Below, piece by piece: positions 1 to 6,440 of a stretch of 6,493 nucleotides of DNA (positions are counted from its first letter, which is position 1; each line of letters begins with the position of its first letter). The notes under the pieces were generated by a model. It did no database searches. It had not been told where the DNA came from and saw nothing but the letters and a program-made list of their open reading frames with translations. Source of the stretch: an uncultured Limnohabitans sp. (GTDB lineage Bacteria; Pseudomonadota; Gammaproteobacteria; Burkholderiales; Burkholderiaceae_C); assembly GCA_937928195.1 (NCBI GenBank), contig CALEYZ010000007.1, forward strand, positions 1 through 6,493. The letters are read 5' to 3'. A program made the position numbers and the translations under genes.

Positions 1-414
1 GAAGCCCCCATGCAACTTTGCGCGGCGTTCTTGGGCGCCACAGAACACTGGCCAGTCCCGCGCAAGGTGGTCAACATCTCCTCGGGCTTGGGCCGACGCG
101 CCATGGCCTCCCAAGCCGGCTACTGCGCGGCCAAAGCCGGCATGGATCACTTCACCCGCTGCCTGGCCCTCGACGAAGCCCTCAAGCCCAATGGCGCCAA
201 AGTGACCTCCTTGGCACCTGGCGTCATTGACACCGACATGCAAGTCCAGCTGCGCGGCGCCGCACCCGAGAACTTCCCAGACCAAGATGGTTTCAAACAG
301 CTCAAGGCCACTGGCCAGCTCACCACGCCGGCAGCTGCTGCTGAACGCATCTTGGCCTATTTGGCCCGTCCCGACTTTGGCAGCAACCCTGTCAGCGATG
401 TGCGCGATGCCTGA
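1..414 (+). CDS. Short-chain dehydrogenase/reductase (SDR), 3' part only
   Basis: This is the C-terminal part of an NAD(P)-dependent oxidoreductase of the classical SDR superfamily. The frame is open from base 1 with no start, so the Rossmann-fold N-terminus with its glycine-rich cofactor motif lies outside the window. Visible are NISSG at bases 73-87, with the probable catalytic Ser at codon 82-84. YCAAK follows at 121-135 (the YxxxK active site), 13 residues after that Ser as is usual in the family. PGVIDTDMQ, the loop after beta-strand 6, comes next. The wording resembles the sepiapterin reductase/benzil reductase-like branch, but the substrate cannot be read from this fragment. The ATG at base 10 is internal to the protein and not a credible start. 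It ends 109 bases before bktB on the same strand, so co-transcription is possible but unproven. Confidence 0.88.
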   Translation, partial: EAPMQLCAAFLGATEHWPVPRKVVNISSGLGRRAMASQAGYCAAKAGMDHFTRCLALDEALKPNGAKVTSLAPGVIDTDMQVQLRGAAPENFPDQDGFKQLKATGQLTTPAAAAERILAYLARPDFGSNPVSDVRDA

Positions 415-510
415 GCCCATCCCCAATCCATAACCCCGCATTTCGCCAGCTTTTGTCAGCCCCCTGTAGCCTTGCTTGGGCAGACTTTGCGGCTAACCCT
501 ATTTCAATTC

Positions 511-517
511 AAAGGAG
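511..517 (+). promoter_or_regulatory. Ribosome binding site of bktB
   Basis: AAAGGAG lies six bases before the ATG at 524. It is the strongest Shine-Dalgarno match upstream of any gene in the window. It fixes the bktB start, which also agrees with the N-terminus expected for the family. Confidence 0.85.
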
Positions 518-523
518 ACCGAG

Positions 524-1708
524 ATGAGTCGTGAAGTTGTTGTAGTCAGCGGTGTGCGCACCGCCATTGGCACCTTTGGTGGCAGCCTCAAAGACATTGC
601 CCCTACCGAGCTGGCGGCCCAAGTGGTTCGCGAAGCCCTCAAGCGCGCCAACACCGAGGGCAAAGATGTCGGCCATGTCGTGTTTGGCCATGTGGTCAAC
701 ACCGAACCCAAAGACATGTACCTCTCACGTGTGGCCGCTATCAATGGTGGCTGCGCAGAAGGCACGCCCGCTTTCAACGTGAACCGCCTGTGCGGCTCTG
801 GCTTGCAAGCCATCATCTCTGCCAGCCAGTCCATCTTGTTGGGCGATGCCGATGTGGCCATTGGCGGTGGTGCCGAAAACATGAGCCGCGCGCCATACGC
901 CAGTTTGGCCACTCGCTTTGGTGCTCGCATGGGCGACACCAAAATGGTCGACATGATGGTTGGCGCTTTGCACGACCCCTTTCACACCATTCACATGGGC
1001 GTCACGGCCGAGAACATCGCAGCCAAGTGGGGCATCACCCGAGAAGACCAAGACAAGCTGGCCGTTGAAAGTCACAACCGTGCAGAGCGTGCTACGCAAG
1101 CCGGTTACTTCAAAGACCAAATCATGCCGGTCATGCTCAAAACACGCAAAGGCGAAGTGGCTTATGCAACGGACGAGCACTTCCGCCCTGGCTGCACCAT
1201 GGAAGAGTTGGCCAAGCTCAAGCCTGTGTTCGTCAAAGAGAACGGCACCGTCACAGCAGGTAACGCATCAGGCATCAACGACGCTGCGGCGGCTGTGGTG
1301 CTGATGGAAGCCGGTGCGGCCAAAGCACGTGGTGCCAAACCTTTGGCACGCTTGGTGGCGTATGCACACGCTGGTGTGGACCCCAAGTACATGGGCATTG
1401 GCCCTGTACCCGCATCTCAGTTGGCCTTGAAAAAAGCCGGACTCACTGTGAATGATTTGGACGTGATTGAAGCCAATGAAGCGTTTGCGGCACAGGCTTG
1501 CGCTGTCACACGCGACTTAGGTTTAGACCCTGCCAAAGTGAATCCCAATGGCTCTGGCATTTCGTTGGGTCACCCCATCGGTGCCACGGGTGCTTTGATC
1601 ACCGTGAAAGCTTTGCACGAGTTGCAACGCATCAACGGTCGCTATGCATTGGTCACCATGTGCATTGGTGGCGGCCAGGGCATTGCCGCCATTTTTGAGC
1701 GCATGTAA
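524..1708 (+). CDS. bktB: Acetyl-CoA acetyltransferase / beta-ketothiolase BktB
   Basis: This is a cytoplasmic thiolase of 394 residues that condenses two acyl-CoA molecules, or cleaves 3-ketoacyl-CoA with CoA. In Cupriavidus the BktB enzyme also accepts propionyl-CoA and so makes C5 precursors for polyhydroxyalkanoates. The sequence carries the nucleophilic Cys90 in NRLCGSGLQ, the active-site His350 in SLGHPIGATG and the acid/base Cys380 in TMCIGGGQG. The VKENGTVTAGNASG and EANEAFAAQA motifs also match the family. The N-terminus (VVVVSGVRTAIGTFGGSLKD) and the C-terminus are nearly the same as Cupriavidus BktB as I recall it, and the length is identical, which is why BktB is preferred over PhaA or AtoB. 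Whether its role here is polymer synthesis or degradation of ketoacyl-CoA is not settled: no phaB or phaC is in the window. A two-way terminator follows the stop. Confidence 0.93.
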   Translation: MSREVVVVSGVRTAIGTFGGSLKDIAPTELAAQVVREALKRANTEGKDVGHVVFGHVVNTEPKDMYLSRVAAINGGCAEGTPAFNVNRLCGSGLQAIISASQSILLGDADVAIGGGAENMSRAPYASLATRFGARMGDTKMVDMMVGALHDPFHTIHMGVTAENIAAKWGITREDQDKLAVESHNRAERATQAGYFKDQIMPVMLKTRKGEVAYATDEHFRPGCTMEELAKLKPVFVKENGTVTAGNASGINDAAAAVVLMEAGAAKARGAKPLARLVAYAHAGVDPKYMGIGPVPASQLALKKAGLTVNDLDVIEANEAFAAQACAVTRDLGLDPAKVNPNGSGISLGHPIGATGALITVKALHELQRINGRYALVTMCIGGGQGIAAIFERM

Positions 1709-1726
1709 GTTCAAAGCGCTCACAAC

Positions 1727-1755
1727 AAAAAGGCCATCGTGTGATGGCCTTTTTT
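1727..1755. terminator. Bidirectional rho-independent terminator between bktB and the methionine synthase gene
   Basis: The arms AAAAAGGCCATC (1727-1738) and GATGGCCTTTTT (1743-1754) pair perfectly around a GTGT loop. A T-run extends to 1755, and the A-run on the left gives a U-tract on the other strand. It lies 19 bases after the bktB stop and about 20 bases past the end of the convergent minus-strand gene, so it can serve both. Confidence 0.9.
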
Positions 1756-1777
1756 GTTGCAGTCTGCAAAGTCAAGT

Positions 1778-2797
1778 TCAGCGATAACGTTCACGTGCAA
1801 TGCGTGCGCCTTCTGCCAAGGCTTGCAGTTTTTTCTCCGCCACTTCACGGCTCATGGGTGCCAGGCCGCAATTGGTACAAGGAATGATGCGCGCCTTGGG
1901 CACAAACTGAAGTGCGCGGCCAATGGTGTCTGCCACTTCTTCGGGTGTTTCCACCACATCACTGGCCACATCGATCACGCCCACCATCACATCTTTGCCT
2001 TCCAGCAAAGCCATCAAGTCCATCGGCACATGCGAGTGGAAGCACTCCAAACTCACTTGATCAATGCTGCTCTTGGCCAAGGCAGGAAACACTTTTTCGT
2101 ATTGGCGCCACTCGTGACCCAATGAGTTTTTCCAATCGATGTTGGCTTGAATGCCATAGCCATAGCAGATGTGAACTGCCGTGGTGCAGGTCAGGCCTTG
2201 GGCCGCACGCTCCAATGCCTTCACACCCCAATCGGCCGCCTCTTCCATGTACACATTGAAAGCGGGCTCGTCAAACTGAACGATGTCCACACCATCCGCT
2301 TGCAGCGCCAAGGCTTCCTGGTTCAGCAACTCGGCAAAGGCCATGGCCATTTTCACTTTGTCGCCATAAAAACGATCGGCCACGGTGTCCACAATGGTCA
2401 TGGGGCCTGGCAAAGTGAACTTTAATTTCTTCTTGGTGTGGGCACGTGCGAGTTGTGCTTCAAACGCATGCACACGGCCTTTCAATCGCAGAGGCGCAAT
2501 CACCTGCGGCACTTGGGCGTCGTAACGATTATTACGGATGCCCATGGTCACTTTGTTTTCAAAGTCGATGCCTTCAACTTGCTCGAGGAAGCCATGCACA
2601 AAGTGTTGGCGTGATTGCTCGCCATCGCCCACCACGTCCAAGCCCGCGTCTTCCTGCGCCTTGATCCACAGCAGTGTGGCATCGGCCTTCGCTTGTTTCA
2701 GGCTGTCGCCTTCTGCCATCCACTTGGGCCAAAGCTTGTTGGTCTCGGCCAACCATTCGGGTTTTGGCAAGCTGCCAGCAATTGCGGTTTCAAACAT
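1778..2797 (-). CDS. Core (folate-domain-less) methionine synthase, MetE C-terminal-like, probable MesD family
   Basis: The protein has 339 residues and corresponds only to the catalytic C-terminal barrel of cobalamin-independent methionine synthase (full MetE is about 750 residues). The predicted reaction is methyl transfer to homocysteine in the cytoplasm. The zinc ligands of MetE can be placed: His209 and Cys211 in HICYGYG, Glu251 in VSLECF and Cys310 in TNCGLAPM. The N-terminal AGSLPKP motif, DGEQSRQHF (about 58-66), LPGPMTIVDT (129-138) and QFDEPAFNVY (174-183) are typical of this fold. The DGEQ..RQHFV, HICYGYGI and EWRQYE wording fits MesD, the aerobic family of folate-independent methionine synthases reported by Price and co-workers. 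I recall this rather than having aligned it. MesD is reported to need the DUF1852 protein MesX and oxygen; no MesX is visible here. It is the last gene of the apparent three-gene minus-strand operon. Other members of the MetE barrel family, with other thiol substrates, remain possible. Confidence 0.85.
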   Translation of the reverse strand: MFETAIAGSLPKPEWLAETNKLWPKWMAEGDSLKQAKADATLLWIKAQEDAGLDVVGDGEQSRQHFVHGFLEQVEGIDFENKVTMGIRNNRYDAQVPQVIAPLRLKGRVHAFEAQLARAHTKKKLKFTLPGPMTIVDTVADRFYGDKVKMAMAFAELLNQEALALQADGVDIVQFDEPAFNVYMEEAADWGVKALERAAQGLTCTTAVHICYGYGIQANIDWKNSLGHEWRQYEKVFPALAKSSIDQVSLECFHSHVPMDLMALLEGKDVMVGVIDVASDVVETPEEVADTIGRALQFVPKARIIPCTNCGLAPMSREVAEKKLQALAEGARIARERYR

Positions 2798-2803
2798 TCG
2801 GAT

Positions 2804-2810
2804 GCTCCTG
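2804..2810 (-). promoter_or_regulatory. Ribosome binding site of the methionine synthase gene
   Basis: Read on the minus strand this is CAGGAGC, with the AGGAG core seven bases before the ATG that ends at 2797. It falls within the 18-base gap after the monooxygenase stop codon. It supports this start and independent re-initiation within the operon. Confidence 0.75.
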
Positions 2811-2815
2811 AAAAA

Positions 2816-3823
2816 TTAGGGTTTCAAATTAAATTCGTGCGCCAGCAATTCGTAGGAATGCAGCTGCGCCTGAGGGTCATGGGTCCAGGTGATCACCACC
2901 AACTCGTCCAATTCCAATCGTTCTGCTACCGCGCGCAACTGGGTGCCTACGGTGCGTGCGCTGCCCACAAAAGCATTGGCCTTCAATGCGTCCAACGCCA
3001 TTTGTTCAGCGGACGAATAGTCACGATCGGCCTGCTCAGGTGGCAGCATGGGGCCAATCCGGCCCAAGTTGCGGTCCATGCGCCAGCGTGCACGGCTTTT
3101 GAACAAATGCCAAGCCTGTTCATCGGTGTCTGCGGCCAGGGCCCAAACACACAAGGTGGCCATGGGTTGGTCCAAGCGCGCACTGGGCCTGAAGCTGTCT
3201 CTGTAAATTTGCAGGGCCTGATCAGCGCCTTGGCCATCGGTGATGAACCAAGCAAAGGCATACGGCAATCCCAAGTGGGCTGCCAATTGCGCACCATAGT
3301 CAGAGCTGCCCAACATCCAGACATCGGGCGAAGTTTCTGACTGCGGGTAAGCAAACACACCATGCCCAGGGTGACCTGGCGGCAAAGGCTGGCCCTTCAC
3401 CCAAGCTTGCAAGGCCATCACTTGTTGTGGAAAGTTTTCGCTGGCGTAGCGACCGGGATTGAGCAGTTGCGCGGTTTTGCCATCGCTGCCTGGCGCGCGG
3501 CCCACGCCTAAGTCAATGCGGCCAGGAGCCAAAGCGTCCAGCACTCGGAACTGCTCTGCCACTTTCAATGCCGAATAATGCGGCAACATCACACCCGCAC
3601 TGCCAATGCGAATGCGCTGGGTTTGCGTGGCAATGGCGGCCATCAAAATTTCGGGAGCGGTGCCCACGATACTGGGATGGGCATGGTGCTCGCTGACCCA
3701 AAACCGCGCGTAACCCAAACGCTCCGCAGATTGGGCCAAGGCCAAGGTTTGGCGAATGGACGCATCTTGCCCACGACCTGCCATGGCCACTGACTGGTCC
3801 AACACCGACAGTTTGAGGCTCAT
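2816..3823 (-). CDS. Luciferase-like (LLM class) FMN-dependent monooxygenase, YhbW-like
   Basis: The protein has 335 residues and belongs to the bacterial luciferase-like flavin monooxygenases, TIM-barrel enzymes that use reduced FMN and oxygen. Supporting motifs are WVSEHH (residues 42-47), GSAGVMLPHYSALKVAEQF, the GRIDLGVGRAPGSDG stretch, MLGSSDYGAQLAAHLGLPYAF, and a C-terminal HSYELLAHEF. This order and length match E. coli YhbW and the so-called luciferase family oxidoreductase group 1. The physiological substrate of that group is not known to me, and no separate flavin reductase gene is in the window. The MSLKLSVLDQ start is typical of the family although its Shine-Dalgarno match is weak. 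It begins 34 bases after the acyl-CoA ligase stop and ends 18 bases before the methionine synthase start, so the three are probably co-transcribed. Confidence 0.9.
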   Translation of the reverse strand: MSLKLSVLDQSVAMAGRGQDASIRQTLALAQSAERLGYARFWVSEHHAHPSIVGTAPEILMAAIATQTQRIRIGSAGVMLPHYSALKVAEQFRVLDALAPGRIDLGVGRAPGSDGKTAQLLNPGRYASENFPQQVMALQAWVKGQPLPPGHPGHGVFAYPQSETSPDVWMLGSSDYGAQLAAHLGLPYAFAWFITDGQGADQALQIYRDSFRPSARLDQPMATLCVWALAADTDEQAWHLFKSRARWRMDRNLGRIGPMLPPEQADRDYSSAEQMALDALKANAFVGSARTVGTQLRAVAERLELDELVVITWTHDPQAQLHSYELLAHEFNLKP

Positions 3824-3857
3824 ACTGAAAAGGCTCGCAACATCAAAAAATCAGACA

Positions 3858-5552
3858 TCAGGTTTTGGCCATTTCTGCTTCTTGCAGGGCACGCCACATC
3901 ACTTTGCCGCTGCCACTCTTGGGCAATGCATCGATGAACTCCACCACACGAGGCACTTTGTAAACCGCCATGGTGTCACGGCACCAATCCATGATTTCTT
4001 GCTCTGTCACCTGTCCTTTGTGCGTGCTGCGAAGCACCACCACAGCCTTCACGGATTCACCGCGATAAGCGTCTTTGGTCGAGATGATACAAGCCTCTTG
4101 AATGGCGGGATGCTTGAACATCAAGGCCTCTACTTCTGCAGGCCACACCTTGAATCCACTGGCATTGATCATGCGCTTAAGGCGGTCGGTCATGAAGAAA
4201 TAACCTTCTTCATCAATGCGCCCCATGTCGCCCGAACGGAAGAACGATTTGCCATCGCGTTCAAAGAAGGCACTGGCCGTGGCATCGGGACGCTTCCAGT
4301 AACCTTTGAAAACTTGCGGGCCAGAAATCACAATTTCACCCGACTCGCCTTGTGGCAATTCAGCCAAAGTTTCAGGGTCGACCACACGCGCATCCACGCT
4401 CATGAAGGGAATGCCCAAACATTGTTTCTTAGGCGCATCGGGTGGGTTGGTATGCGAAGGTGCGGCAGTTTCAGTCAAGCCATAACCTTCGATGTACTTC
4501 AAGCCAAATTGATCCAACAAGCGTTGTGCAACCGCTTCAGGCATGGCGGCACCACCACCACCGATGTTGACCAAGCTGCTCAAGTCAAACTGATCCATGT
4601 TGGGACTGCCCAGCAAATCAATCACCATGGTCGGAATGTTGGTCCAGTGCGTGATCTTCCATTTGGAAATTAAACGTCCCGCCAAATCACGGTCCCACCT
4701 TGGCATCAACACCAAAGTTGCTCCGACAAAAATAGACGAGTGCATCACACTCACCATGCCTGTGATGTGAAACATGGGCACCACGCACAGTGTCTTGTTT
4801 TCTGGCGTGCCGGCAGCCCAAATGCCACTGGCCATCGCGTTGTGCATGATGGTGCCGTGGGTGTGCATGCACCCCTTTGGCAAGCCGGTGGTACCGCTGG
4901 TGTAGGGCAATACAGCCAAATCTTCGGGCTGCGCAGTGACAGGTCCCAGATCGATCTCGCCCTGAAGGGCGGTTGACCAAGCATGCACTCGTCCGCCATC
5001 CAGTGTTGGCAATGCATGAACTGTGGTTAACCAGTCACGCCAAGCCAAAGGCAGTTCGTCAGGCCCAAGCTGGGTCGCATCAAATACGTCGGTGAATTGC
5101 GTCACCAACAAATGCTGGAGCTGTTGATTTTTTTCTAAGGCATTGCTGGCAGCCGCCAGCTCGGTGGCCAGGTCAGCGGTGGTCACGGCCACCTTGGTAT
5201 CGGGGTCAAGAATGTAGTGCTTCAACTCTTCCATGCGGTTCATGGGGTTGACCGGTACCACCACGGCATCGAGCCGCAAAATTGCAAAATGCGTGATGAC
5301 CAACTGCGGACAATTTTGCATGTCCAGCACCACACGGTCGCCTTTTTGCACACCCATGTTGCGCAGTGCGCTTGCAATTTTTTCAGCCTCATTGCGCAGT
5401 TGCGCATAGGTCCATGTTTGCCCCATGAACACCAAGGCTTCTTTGTTTGGAAAGCGCATGGCACTGACTTGCAAATTCATCCACAAAGATGTTTGCGGTG
5501 CCGTCAATTGGTGCGGCAGGCGTTTGGGCCAAAAAGCATGATGGGCTGGCAT
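3858..5552 (-). CDS. AMP-forming acyl-CoA ligase (long-chain fatty acid--CoA ligase type)
   Basis: The protein has 564 residues and belongs to the adenylate-forming ANL superfamily. It should activate a carboxylic acid with ATP to an acyl-adenylate and then transfer it to CoA. The core motifs are in order: TSGTTGLPKG (218-227) for phosphate binding, GYGLTET (356-362), RSGDMG (439-444) with the ribose-binding Asp442, DRLKRMINASGFKVWPAEVE (456-475) linking to the C-terminal lid, and KSGSGK (545-550) with catalytic Lys550. The N-terminus (WPKRLPHQL, then TSLWMNLQVSA) is the usual beginning of FadD-type long-chain ligases, and there is no signal peptide. Chain length and substrate cannot be read from sequence, so aromatic or branched acids are also possible. 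It is the first gene of the apparent operon with the monooxygenase and the methionine synthase. GGAG nine bases upstream supports the chosen ATG. Confidence 0.92.
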   Translation of the reverse strand: MPAHHAFWPKRLPHQLTAPQTSLWMNLQVSAMRFPNKEALVFMGQTWTYAQLRNEAEKIASALRNMGVQKGDRVVLDMQNCPQLVITHFAILRLDAVVVPVNPMNRMEELKHYILDPDTKVAVTTADLATELAAASNALEKNQQLQHLLVTQFTDVFDATQLGPDELPLAWRDWLTTVHALPTLDGGRVHAWSTALQGEIDLGPVTAQPEDLAVLPYTSGTTGLPKGCMHTHGTIMHNAMASGIWAAGTPENKTLCVVPMFHITGMVSVMHSSIFVGATLVLMPRWDRDLAGRLISKWKITHWTNIPTMVIDLLGSPNMDQFDLSSLVNIGGGGAAMPEAVAQRLLDQFGLKYIEGYGLTETAAPSHTNPPDAPKKQCLGIPFMSVDARVVDPETLAELPQGESGEIVISGPQVFKGYWKRPDATASAFFERDGKSFFRSGDMGRIDEEGYFFMTDRLKRMINASGFKVWPAEVEALMFKHPAIQEACIISTKDAYRGESVKAVVVLRSTHKGQVTEQEIMDWCRDTMAVYKVPRVVEFIDALPKSGSGKVMWRALQEAEMAKT

Positions 5553-5561
5553 TCAGTGCGT

Positions 5562-5565
5562 CTCC
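5562..5565 (-). promoter_or_regulatory. Ribosome binding site of the acyl-CoA ligase gene
   Basis: The minus strand reads GGAG here, nine bases before the ATG whose last base is 5552. The match is moderate. It supports the start that retains the family-typical N-terminus. Confidence 0.6.
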
Positions 5566-5729
5566 AACAGAATACGTTACGGGGCAATGATTTGTTCTTG
5601 CAATGGCTTTCACCATTTTGCACAAGAGATCCTAATGCCGTATGAGCAGATGGAACATCCCCAGAGTCCCTAAGGAGACGAAACTTTTATACAGCCAAGA
5701 ACGATGCAAATGACAGTCAATGTATGCAC

Positions 5730-5757
5730 TTGCAAGTCAGGCTGGCACCAATACAAG
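5730..5757 (+). promoter_or_regulatory. Weak candidate promoter for the HTH-receiver gene
   Basis: TTGCAA (5730-5735) and TACAAG (5752-5757) are separated by 16 bases and each matches the sigma-70 consensus at four of six positions. The -35 box overlaps the ACTTGCAAGT palindrome. The -10 box ends 18 bases before the ATG, so the transcript would have a very short leader. The TTGCAA word is common elsewhere in the window, so this is a weak call. Confidence 0.25.
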
Positions 5758-5775
5758 CTAAATTGAAGTTTTCCA

Positions 5776-6384
5776 ATGAAGACATGCATGGCCTCTCACA
5801 CCACTCCCGCTTGCTGCGGCACCAGCAAAGCTGCTGAGCTCCTTCAGCTCTCGGTCGGCACGGTTCAAAGCTTGGTTGACAAAAAAGTCTTGCAAGCCTG
5901 GGTTACACAAGGCGGGCATCGACGCATCACACTTGCATCAATCCAAAGCTATCAGCTTCAGCAGCAAAAATTGCCCGCCCTTGATCGCCTTAAAAACGAC
6001 CGCTTGCGTGTCATGGTCGTTGACGACGATCCCGTCACGCGGCACCTGCTTCAAGACACCTGCTTGGCCACTCATGCGCAAGTCGAGTGCTGCGCCCTCG
6101 CATCTGCCATCGAGGCTTTGCTACATTTGCCCACCTTCAAACCACAAATCATGTTTTTAGACCTGCTCATGCCACAAGTAGACGGTTGGGCATTGGTCAA
6201 GCAAGTCAAACAAAAAGAAGACTTTGCGCAAATGCAAATCATCACCCTCTCTGCGCTCAGTCTTGATGATTTGCAAGAACGTGGCGGCCCACCCGCTGAA
6301 ACCCATTTTGTTCAAAAACCAGTCGATTTGGGTTGGTTGAAAGGTTATTTGCTGGGCTTGCTCGCACCGCAATCCTGGGCTTAG
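5776..6384 (+). CDS. Regulator with N-terminal excisionase/MerR-like HTH and C-terminal response-regulator receiver
   Basis: The protein has 202 residues in two parts. Residues about 15-60 form a winged helix-turn-helix of the excisionase/MerR type: GTSKAAELLQLSVGTVQSLV, then the wing motif TQGGHRRI, which contacts DNA in this family. After a Gln-rich linker, residues about 77-198 form a CheY-like receiver. It has acidic residues Asp83-85 in VVDDDP, the phospho-acceptor Asp129 in FLDLLMP, Ser159 in LSAL and Lys181 in QKPVD. All key residues are present, so phosphorylation by a histidine kinase is likely. DNA-binding-first order is the reverse of ordinary response regulators. No kinase gene is in the window and the target is unknown. 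The start is not certain: Met1 (5776) and Met5 (5788) both lack a good Shine-Dalgarno sequence, but either leaves the HTH intact. It is transcribed away from the ligase operon. Confidence 0.87.
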   Translation: MKTCMASHTTPACCGTSKAAELLQLSVGTVQSLVDKKVLQAWVTQGGHRRITLASIQSYQLQQQKLPALDRLKNDRLRVMVVDDDPVTRHLLQDTCLATHAQVECCALASAIEALLHLPTFKPQIMFLDLLMPQVDGWALVKQVKQKEDFAQMQIITLSALSLDDLQERGGPPAETHFVQKPVDLGWLKGYLLGLLAPQSWA

Positions 6385-6408
6385 ACCGCAACCTTGAGAG
6401 CACCAATG

Positions 6409-6434
6409 AAAAACGCACCCGAAGGTGCGTTTTT
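6409..6434. terminator. Bidirectional rho-independent terminator shared by the regulator and the tRNA-Asp gene
   Basis: The arms AAAAACGCACC (6409-6419) and GGTGCGTTTTT (6424-6434) pair perfectly over 11 bases around a 4-base loop. The loop reads CGAA on the plus strand and TTCG on the minus strand, so the minus-strand RNA has a C(UUCG)G tetraloop, a very stable form. Five T residues on each side allow use in both directions. It lies 24 bases after the regulator stop and six bases past the tRNA 3' end. Confidence 0.9.
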
Positions 6435-6440
6435 GCTTTT

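Larger units (their letters stand above)
5553..5775. other. Divergent intergenic region between the ligase operon and the HTH-receiver gene
   Basis: These 223 bases must hold the promoters for both directions. No strong sigma-70 promoter is visible for the ligase operon. The region contains an imperfect inverted repeat at 5596-5627 (TCTTGCAATGG facing CCATTTTGCACAAGA) and a perfect 10-base palindrome ACTTGCAAGT at 5728-5737. It also has an orphan Shine-Dalgarno-like AAGGAGA at 5672-5678 and a 20-codon open frame at 5704-5766. None of these is proven to be functional. Confidence 0.6.

Noticed and set aside
467..495. Short inverted repeat TAGCC/GGCTA upstream of bktB
   Set aside because: The arms are five bases with a 19-base spacer, with no T-run and no link to a promoter; chance is the simplest explanation.
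415..523. Promoter for bktB in the gap after the SDR gene
   Set aside because: Only poor -35/-10 pairs were found (for example TTGCTT with TAACCC). The gene may be read through from the SDR gene or use an unrecognised promoter, so none was called.
725..1180. Minus-strand open frame of 151 codons inside bktB
   Set aside because: It overlaps the catalytic region of a strongly conserved thiolase and has no recognisable domain; a shadow frame.
2615..3340. Plus-strand open frame of 241 codons spanning the methionine synthase/monooxygenase junction
   Set aside because: It runs antisense across two well-supported genes and shows no family motif.
3756..4673. Long plus-strand open frame (305 codons) opposite the monooxygenase start and the ligase 3' half
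   Set aside because: It is antisense to two genes with clear family motifs. Its own translation is rich in His and Cys with no recognisable domain, as expected of an antisense shadow.
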